Notes under the pieces: generated by a model
The model's database searches: none
Told to the model about the DNA's origin: nothing
Seen by the model: only the letters and a program-made list of their open reading frames with translations
Made by a program: the position numbers and the translations under genes
DNA from: Brassica napus
Lineage: Eukaryota; Streptophyta; Magnoliopsida; Brassicales; Brassicaceae
Direction: 5' to 3'
Length of the DNA stretch: 64,000 bases
NCBI RefSeq assembly: GCF_020379485.1
Contig: NC_063448.1
Location: 7,029,726-7,093,725, forward strand
Shown: positions 56,457 to 64,000 of the stretch, piece after piece
Layout: the number at the start of each line of letters is the position of its first letter
Position numbering within the stretch: position 1 is the stretch's first letter

Positions 56457-59400
56457 ATGTCTGAGGAGTTACCAAAGCGGTTGTTTAAGCCGGGTGAAGA
56501 GACCGAAGTGCATCAGATCAATAACAACTGCAAGATGGTACGCTATTTCAAAAGATTGATGGAGTGGTTGCCAAAGGAGTTGGAGACAGTGAAGAAAGAT
56601 CCTGTTTTTGCTCAGATTTTTAAGCTGTTCGATAATGGTTTGGGATTCTCGGCGAGAGTGATACACGGCTTCTTGTGTAGGGAGCTGTTGACTTACAAAG
56701 ATCATGAGCTCTGGTTTGTCTTTGCGAGAAGACCTCTCCGATTTTCATTGCTTGAGTTCCACGCAGTTACCGGGCTTCAGTGCGATACTAGTCTCTCACT
56801 TAAGGAGTTGGTTGACTGGGATGATGATGGTGGTTTCTGGAGCTTAGTGATCAGGACAAATAAGGGGATTTCTATTTTCGAGCTGTGGGAACATCACAGG
56901 GCAGCTGTTAAGAAGTGGAGTAATGCTGATCGAATCAGGCTGGTGTATCTTTGCATCATTGTTTGTATGGTTTGCGGGAGAGATGAGAAGGCACCTATCC
57001 CCATCAAGTACGTGAAGTTGGTGATGGATCTTGAGCAGGTTCGAAACTACCCTTGGGGAGTTGCTTCTTTTGACCTTCTATGCGAGTCAATAGCTGAAAA
57101 ACGAGATAAACTGAAGGAGAATCCAAAGAGTTACGTGTTAGATGGCTTCACCTACGGTCTTCAGATATGGGCTATGGAAGCAATACCAAAGCTTGGAAAG
57201 CTCTGTGGAAGAAAACTGAACAAAAGTTTTAAGAACGGTCCTAGATGTGTAAACTGGATGGGAGCTGCAAAGATTTCGTACGAGGAGCTCAACAAGTTGG
57301 AGAACATCTTAACACCCAAGGTAAATATTTATTTTAACAAGTAGAAAAACAAACAAATGTTTGTATTAATGATTGACTCTTTTCACCTTTCTTGTGTAGG
57401 ATGACATATATCCATACATCTCGTGGACTGGGAATTATACAGTGTGTGAAAGTCTTCAATTTAGCAGACGAGATGAGGTGGAGGATGATAGAGTCAAGCT
57501 TCTCATGCATATGATAATGAAGCAGTTTGACTTCAGTGGTCATAATTGGGAGTACGAAGAGACACCGGTCTTTTCTTTTGGGGTTGATAACAAAGAAGGT
57601 GAGAAGGAGAAAGTAGCTACGCATGAGGGAGAAGGTGGGAGTGATGAAGAGCCTAACGACAAGGATGGTGAAGGTGGGAGCGATGAAGCAAGTGGGAGCG
57701 ATGAGGAGTTTCAAACTCCAAAAGGATCAGCAACCATAAGGGCGAGAGATACAAAGGGAAAGAAGAGGCTCCCTGATCGTGGAATGGAAAAAAGGAAGCA
57801 TAAGGTCCTACATACTAGACCACAACAGGCGCCCTTTGATGAAGATATGAAGACTTTTGTGACGCAGTTGTTTCAGCAAGGTTTTGCTGCGATGGAAGAG
57901 AGGCTAGAGAAAAAGATGGATGAAAAATTTGAGGGAGTGCAGTCTGAGCTTAAAAATTCCCGTGGGGATTCAACCGTCCAAGCTGAGCATGGAGATCCAT
58001 CTGCGAGCAAGACAGCGCCTAGCCACCCATCGCCTAGCAAGCTAGCGCCTAGCAAGCCAGCGCATAGCAACCCATCGCCTAGGAAGCCATCTCCTACGAA
58101 GCCATCGCCTAGCAAGCCATCTCCGAGGAGGTCCAAACGCTTGGTAAACAAGCACTAGTCTTCATAACTCTCTGCAATGTGTCTTAACTTCTTTTAGTGT
58201 TAGTTTCATGTGTTTATCGGTCTTGTGATGTGTTTTGCATTGTCTCGTTTTGGAAGTGTGTTTGGTTTGTAATTGTTGTTCAAAATCAGGCTTAATTATG
58301 TATCTGCATTATGATGTGTGTTTTGTTATGTGAACTATGTGTAAGATATTTATATGAATTTTATTAGTTTATAAAATCATGTTTTTTATGAATTCCTTGT
58401 GTGTGCTTAATAACTGGTTTTTTATGAATTGCTTGTGTATTTTGAATCTGATTTTTGTTTAAATTGCTTGTGTGTTTTGAATCAGGGTTTTTTATGAATT
58501 GCTTGTGTACTTTGAAACAGGATGTAAATTTCAGTCAAGCGGATGATATGGACGAACCAATAGGTACGCAAAGCCTTGAAGGACTTTCTCAAGCCTCGTA
58601 CGTACCCGATTTTGATCCATCACAGACCAATAACGACAACGATGCAAGTGATTGGTGGACTCCAATGACTAATGTCCGGAAACTACGAAAAGGTGGATCA
58701 AAGCAATCAAATGCACCTGTAACATCGGCAAAGTGGGATAGATGGACTGGAGGACCAAGCAAGAAGCTTCAGCTTAGTGACTCACCAATGGCAGCTGACG
58801 GTTCTCCACAGGCGTCACTGTATTATTTCACCGAAGAATCGTGGGATAGATTCACGAAATGGTCTACGAATCCAACAGCTTTGAGGATTGGTCCCTCTGT
58901 CTTTAATTTGACCTTTGCACAGAGAATAGTTTGTGCTGGAAAATGGCTTGGAAACGAGGTATTATTTTCTTAACATATATTTGTAACATATATTTGATTG
59001 TGCATTGGGTAATTGTCCATGTGAATATTCAGGAAATGGATGCGATGATGTATATATGGCGAGAGAAAACATCTTTGAGGCGTTGGAATATAGACCGTGT
59101 TGCTTTCATGAACGCCATGTTCTGCCTCCAGATCGAGAAAGAATACGAGAAGTGTAAAGACGACAAAAGAGGCTACGTAGTACCCGATCTTCTTCTTGCT
59201 TATGGGAGAGGAGAGCTTCCATCTCATGGGCGGACTAATAGAGTTTGGGGTGTCGATGTTGATCGTCTCTACTTTCCTCTGTTTGTCAATGGTAATTATC
59301 CATGCTTCCTCTACACGTCTCCGTTATTCAAGTATTTTTTTTAACAAAATAAGTGATGTCCGTTGCAGGTAATCATTGGGTTGCTGTATGCGTCAACATG

Positions 59401-59796
59401 ATTGAGAAGAAAGTGGAAGTCTATGATTGCAATCGGGGAAGGAATAGGCAATACGTAGAGAAGTTTGCTTGTATGATTCCTAGAATTGTCAAGGCAGTTG
59501 GTCCACCAAAGAGCAAATTACTCCTTACATCCTATTCGATTGTAGATATGCCTATGCAGACAAGATTGAACAAGTCTTGTGCTGATTGCGGGGCATTCGC
59601 ACTCAAACACTTGGAGTGCATCCTTCTTGGTCTCGACCTCAGTTTAGTGGAAGACGGAATAATGCCTGGTTGCCGACAGAAAATTGCTTATGATATATGG
59701 GAGGCTGCCCATGATCCCATTTTAATCCAGCTTATGGCACAACACATCCCTTCGGATTTTGAGAGTTCTACTTTTTATGACCTTGAAGAAGACTGA
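56457..59796 (+). CDS. DUF1985 / Ulp1-type C48 cysteine protease of the MULE
   Basis: Five exons (56457-57320, 57400-58143, 58521-58958, 59033-59291, 59369-59796) splice in phase with GT-AG sites to 910 residues. N-terminal part, residues ~40-200: DUF1985 (DNGLGFSARVIHGFLCREL, PLRFSLLEFHAVTGLQCD, VYLCIIVCMV). Middle: acidic GSDE repeats and a basic Pro/Ser/Lys tract (SPSK, KPSP units near 58010-58130). C-terminal part: C48 peptidase with H771 (GNHWVAV), D788 (VYDC) and C842 (SCADCGAF). At the position of the usual oxyanion Gln, six residues before the Cys, there is Asn. Using the donor at 58144 avoids a TAG at 58156-58158 and fuses both halves in one protein. Family members cleave SUMO or SUMO-like modifiers. 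Here the role in transposition is unknown. It lies upstream of the GRF gene, same strand. Confidence 0.85.
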
Positions 59797-60126
59797 TTAT
59801 GTGTGTTTGTTTAGGTTTTACCAGGAATGTTGTGACAATACTCTATTTTAGAGTTTTCTAGAAATTATGTGACATGACACTATTTTAGTTTACTAGTTAT
59901 TTGTGGTTTGATTTTGCATGAAATATTTACAACTAAAATATCCAATTACACTAAACCACTAAACTTATCAATCTTTACCCTAAACCACTAATGAACCCAA
60001 TATTTACCCTAAAGCCTAAATGAACCCTATACATAAGAACCATATTTTGACCTAATGCCTTTTCTTCCTCATTCTTTCACGACAAAGAGAAATCAAGGGG
60101 AGAGAACTTGGTAGATCAACTCAATC

Positions 60127-60641
60127 ATGTCTTCGGTCGGTTCTTCTGTCGATTCAAGATATCAGCACACCAAACAAAGGGGAATTCCGAAAAGATGCAA
60201 TTGCGGCAAGGAAGTGCATCTTTTCACTTCAACAACTGTCAAAAATCCGGGAAGATTGTTCCATTGTTGTCCGATGGGATCTGAGATGGTTAGTCTGTAT
60301 TCATATAACCTTCACGCACAGTCCAATCTAACTGTTTGTTGATGTTAATGATGAAGGACAAAACTCACTTGTTCAAATGGACTGATAAGTCAGTTGTTGA
60401 GGAAATTGAAGACTTTCAGGATCTGTTTGATGTGCTGCTAGTGGACAATTCCGAGTTTCAAAAATCAGTACGAGCTTCTGAGACAATGCTGAAACGACAT
60501 AAGAGTAGACTTGAAGAGATGGAAGATGCAATTGCTCGTTCTGAAGAAAATTCCATCAAATGCATTAGAGAGTTAAGGATCATCAAAGCTTTGTTTGTGT
60601 GTTGTTTTGCTATGGTCTTCATGTACCTTACCTATGCATGA
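60127..60641 (+). CDS. GRF-type zinc-finger protein with coiled coil and C-terminal membrane segment
   Basis: Exons 60127-60288 and 60357-60641 (68-nt GT-AG intron) join in phase to 148 residues. Residues ~21-70 form a GRF zinc finger: PKRCNCGKEVHLFTS, NPGRLFHCCP, then after the splice THLFKWTDK in place of the usual FFxW. Residues ~80-125 are charged and helical (coiled coil). Residues ~128-145 are hydrophobic (ALFVCCFAMVFMYLTY), a probable tail anchor. GRF fingers bind single-stranded nucleic acid in several DNA-processing proteins. Small plant GRF-coiled-coil-TM proteins are common and mostly uncharacterised. It lies 330 bp after the ULP gene and converges on MURA, inside the element's ends. 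Function in the element is not known. Confidence 0.75.
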
Positions 60642-60823
60642 TGTTCAATTTCTTGTTCTGTTTTTTTCTAAATAAATGTTAGACTATGTTCTTTGATGTT
60701 TTTGCTGATTTGCATCGAATATAACAAAAAAAATTGGAAAAATCAAACTGTCAATAGGAAGATTCGATTTGTCTCAACAATGTTGTAAGCAAACAGCAAA
60801 TAACAGAGAACACACACAACAAT

Positions 60824-63192
60824 CTAGATAGGTTTATCACATGTTCCTCTCTTGTGTCCCTCCATACCACACCGGCTGCACTTGTGCTTTTTCTTCTTTG
60901 TTGATCCTTGAGAAGATCTAATCTTGTCTTCTACTGTTTCATACCTTCTCTTTACTGGTCTACCAGCACTCTTTCTTGACTCTGGTGGTAAGATCTTCGC
61001 AAGTTTAACCTCATCTGGGACATTCCATTCAGCCTCTGGAACTGGTATGGGATTAATGGATTCCGCGTAGGCAGCTCTCCACGCTGCAGTGCTATAGACG
61101 CCATCAGTAAATCGGTGTACTTCCATACCTGTGTCAAAAAAAAGACCGACCAATGTCTAAACACTGCAAAATGCTGGAATATATAGGTACCAAGATAATG
61201 TTTATATACTTCCATACCTCGAGAATATATTGCAGGAATAGCGTGTCTGCATGGAATTTTTCCTAAATCAAATTTCCCACATGTGCATGTTCTGGTTTCC
61301 AGATCAACATGACAATCATATATGTCTCCTTTAACAAGTGATCTGAAGTTGTCAACCTTCTGAACCTGAAACCCTCGAGCCTTCACGATTCTCCTATCAA
61401 TCTTTTTCTCCACCTTATCGGTTAAAGGATCAATATGTTTGGAGCTTAACATGCGACGCTCATAGAACCATCGGGTCATCATTTCTCTTATACTATCTAG
61501 CAAAGGAATTACTGGAAATTGTCTAGGAGATCTCAGAGCTGAATTAATCGACTCGGCTGGGTTATTGGTCCTGATGTCATACCTGGATCCAGGGAAGAGA
61601 GAACGAGCCCATTTTCTCACATCAGCCTCCTGTAGATATCGTCCAAGTGCCGGACTGATATCAACAATTTCTGTGAAACGTTCCTGAAATTCACTATACC
61701 TATATGTGTTTGAAGCCTTCTCGACCAAAGCAGTGAACCCCTTTGTCCTGAAGAATTTAACCACATTGGTCAGCAAGTGGTGTATACAAATTCCGTGCTT
61801 TGATCGTGGGTAGACATCCCTGATTGCTTTAGCAATTGACGCATGTCTATCTGACACAAAAGCTAAGTCTTTACTATCAGGAATAACCACACTCAACTGT
61901 CTGAAGAACCACTCCCATGATTCTTCATTCTCTGAATCAGCAACTCCAAATGCAATTGGATACAAGTTGGAGTTACCATCTACAGCTGTAGCAACAAGTA
62001 GAACTCCTTTATATTTATTTTTCAGAAAAGTTCCATCAACAACAATCACCCTACGCATATGACTGTGAAATCCTCTAACTGATTGCCCAAACGACATAAA
62101 TAGATACATGAATCTACCATCCTTCTTAGTTTCATAGTGAGTGTGTGTACCAGGATTAACTTCTTTAATCATATGCAAATATTTTGGTATCTTTGCATAA
62201 CTTTCGTCTGGTATACCTCTAACAGCTGCAATTGCATACTCACGAGCTTCCCAAGCGTGCCAATAAGTAATTTCGCAGCTATGTTCTAGCCTCATAAACT
62301 GAATGATGTCGTTTGCTTTGGGGCCATCATTGGCATCATCAAATCGATGTTGTATCAGCTTTCCAATAGTTCTTGCCGACGCCGTTTTTCCGAAGTTGCT
62401 TTTCTTTGAAGGAGCACATGAGTGTATACCCACACACTTATTGATCATGAAATATGTAGACCCATCAACACATTCCGCACGCACAGTCCAGTTGCACGTA
62501 TTATCCTTACATCGTATAGACCACCACTTTTTCGTTGATTTGGTAACAAGGAAATCGTAATTATTCTTCATCGCCCAAATTTCCATTGTTGCCTTTAGGA
62601 CACGTTTACTTCGGAAAAGTTGATCTTTCTTCACGAAATCTGTGTTCACAGCTCGGCTTTCCTTTTCACTATCGCCATACTTTTCACTCTTTGAACCAGC
62701 ATGACCAGAACCATCCTCAACGACATGATTCTTCCTTTTATCACAACACTTTTTTGATGGTTCTGCAAAATCTCCCAGATTTATGTCAGGAACTTCACCT
62801 TCCTCAACATTACTTGAATCACACGGTTCCTTATTGAGATCGATATTGACTCGTTCCTTTTCCTTTACACCAGTACCAGTACCAGAGAACGTGACACACA
62901 AGGTTGTAGAGGAACCCTTCTTTGCGTAGCCCACAAAGTTACACACTTGTCGATCATTACTGATACTAATGGGAGGATTTCCTCTTTGATTGACCATCTC
63001 ATAACTGAACTCGACATTAACCAAATTAGGGTCGACCCCATAATCTTCACACACCATGATCTTGAGTTCCTCCAGTAAAGCAGTAGTTTCTAATGTCACC
63101 ATTCGACCACGCCTTTGTTTGTCTGCCAAGAAACTCCACTCGTCACTGAAACTTGACATCCATACACCAGATTTAACGTAGATTAGAACCAT
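60824..63192 (-). CDS. MURA-type transposase of the MULE
   Basis: Two exons (63192-61218 and 61128-60824) splice through an 89-nt intron (ctcgag/gtatgg ... gacacag/gtatgg) to 759 residues. Residues ~1-102 resemble the PB1-like N-terminus of plant MURA proteins. ~185-275 is the MuDR domain (WWSIRCKDNTCNWTVRA). ~380-550 is the MULE transposase core with D386 (VVDGTF), D448 (SDRH), the C/H cluster HGICIHH and E547 (NPAESIN). ~627-655 is a SWIM zinc finger (C636, C638, C648, H650). The last 20 residues are a CCHC knuckle (CSRCGMEGHKRGTC). The frame is intact and all three catalytic acids are present, so it could be active. It acts on the element's terminal repeats in the nucleus. Confidence 0.95.
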
Positions 63193-63409
63193 CTTGTGTT
63201 GGTTGATAGAAGAGATTTTTGTCGATGAAGAAGAGAGAGGAACAAGGAACGAGGGAGATAGAGATCGTGTGAAGAGAAAAGGGAGAAAATCGTGGGGGGG
63301 GGGGAGATATTTAGGAAATATTTAGTTAGGATATATTTAGGAAATATATGATCACAAATTTGGAAGTTTCCATTTTTACTTTATTTGGCAAGAATATACA
63401 TCATACGTA
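63193..63409. other. 5' flank of MURA
   Basis: Contains a run of G near 63294-63304 and repeated ggaaatat(tt/at)ag motifs (63310-63350). It is the likely MURA leader and promoter. Confidence 0.4.
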
Positions 63410-63493
63410 AGGCAGAAATATGTAGAGAGAATGGAAACTACATTCTGCCTTAGGCAGAAATATGTAGAGAGAATGGAAACTACATTCTGCCTT
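63410..63493. repeat. Two tandem 42-bp units in the MULE subterminal region
   Basis: The unit aggcagaaatatgtag...cattctgcctt occurs twice without change (63410-63451, 63452-63493). Each unit begins and ends with inverted aggcagaa/ttctgcct. Confidence 0.9.
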
Positions 63494-63917
63494 AGGCTAT
63501 TATATAGTAAAAGGCAGAACAAGGTATGACTTGTAAAAAAGAAAAGGTATTTCACTTACTCTAGGATAGAACTTGTAAAAAAGCCGTAGGTAGACTGAAG
63601 ATATCAAGATAGAATATTACGACAAAAAATCTAGCTAAGGTAAACTATTGAAGAAAGTGTAGTTTATATTTTCTATCCAAGGTAAACCTATGTACAATAC
63701 TTTATATTCGATTTGTAGACTACGTAGATGGCTAGAATAAGTATTCTGTTATAGCTTTGATATTAAATAAAACATAGTTCCACAATTTTTAAAAATTAAA
63801 TTTAAACATAAAAGTATAAATACTTTGGTTTCTAATGATTCTACATTTTTTTATATTTTTTTACCTAAGTTTACTATTTTTTCCACAACACAAGGGCAAA
63901 ACCAGTCCAAAACGACC

Positions 63918-63970
63918 AAAGTCTTATTTTGACAAACAAACTTCGAAAGTGTCTTGTTTTTCCAATTCTC
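63918..63970 (-). repeat. Right terminal inverted repeat of the MULE
   Basis: It reads aaagtcttattttgac ... gtttttccaattctc on the plus strand and is the inverted partner of 55609-55665. The interior 63494-63917 shows no gene. Confidence 0.8.
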
Positions 63971-64000
63971 CTTATATATATGTCCCATTCATATGGATTT

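Larger units (their letters stand above)
55609..63970. mobile_element. Complete Mutator-like element (MULE) carrying ULP1 protease, GRF protein and MURA
   Basis: The terminal inverted repeats start gagaaaattggaaaa on the left and, reversed, gagaattggaaaaac on the right. About 41 of 53 aligned bases match. Flanking nonamers tttatttat (55600-55608) and cttatatat (63971-63979) agree at 7 of 9, fitting a decayed 9-bp MULE target duplication. An exact 9-mer tatggattt also occurs slightly outside both ends (55594-55602, 63992-64000). The cargo is a DUF1985-ULP1 gene (+), a GRF/membrane gene (+) and a MURA transposase gene (-), all open after splicing. This matches the Kaonashi-type ULP MULEs known in Brassicaceae. 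Possibly autonomous. Confidence 0.85.

Noticed and set aside
1..64000. tRNA, rRNA or snoRNA genes
   Set aside because: None recognised by eye. A covariance-model scan would be needed to exclude small RNA genes.

Overview
This is plant nuclear DNA from a Brassicaceae species. The unique genes are AHL-type AT-hook protein, Alfin-like PHD protein, myo-inositol oxygenase and TOM1/THH1-type membrane protein. They sit next to PPR and ankyrin/PGG genes in the order I recall for Arabidopsis thaliana AT1G14470-AT1G14530. The host is not Arabidopsis itself, because the same gene order is expanded many-fold by nested transposons. The symbols AHL28, AL7, MIOX1 and THH1 rest on this remembered synteny plus the encoded proteins.

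Layout. 1-5.8 kb: decayed PPR gene pieces (AT1G14470-like) split by a putative ~2 kb solo LTR that itself holds a LINE fragment and a hAT-like element. 6.2-38.7 kb: a tandemly duplicated cluster of ankyrin-PGG membrane-protein genes. Copies 1 (6227-7702) and 4 (34424-36228) are intact. Copies 2, 3 and 5 are broken by a Copia insertion, frameshifts and stops. The duplication carried flanking debris with it (PPR tails, a shared 5' module, PHD-finger pieces of the neighbouring Alfin-like gene). It was then invaded by two Copia elements, a LINE, Helitrons, a solo LTR and several hAT MITEs with exact 8-bp target duplications. 39.5-51.2 kb: ordinary unique genes, all on the minus strand (AHL, AL, MIOX, THH1), with one deleted hAT element between MIOX and THH1. 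51.5-55.6 kb: a 5'-truncated LINE, a PIF/Harbinger MITE and a hairpin made from a THH1 exon.

55.6-64.0 kb: an apparently complete Mutator-like element of about 8.4 kb with matching terminal inverted repeats. It has three intact spliceable genes: a 910-residue DUF1985 plus Ulp1-type (C48) protease, a small GRF zinc-finger protein with a coiled coil and C-terminal membrane anchor, and a 759-residue MURA transposase with MuDR, MULE DDE, SWIM and CCHC parts. It resembles the Kaonashi class of ULP-carrying MULEs and is the most interesting system in the window.

All exon boundaries were worked out by hand from GT/GC-AG sites, reading-frame continuity and comparison between copies. No search or alignment program was available.
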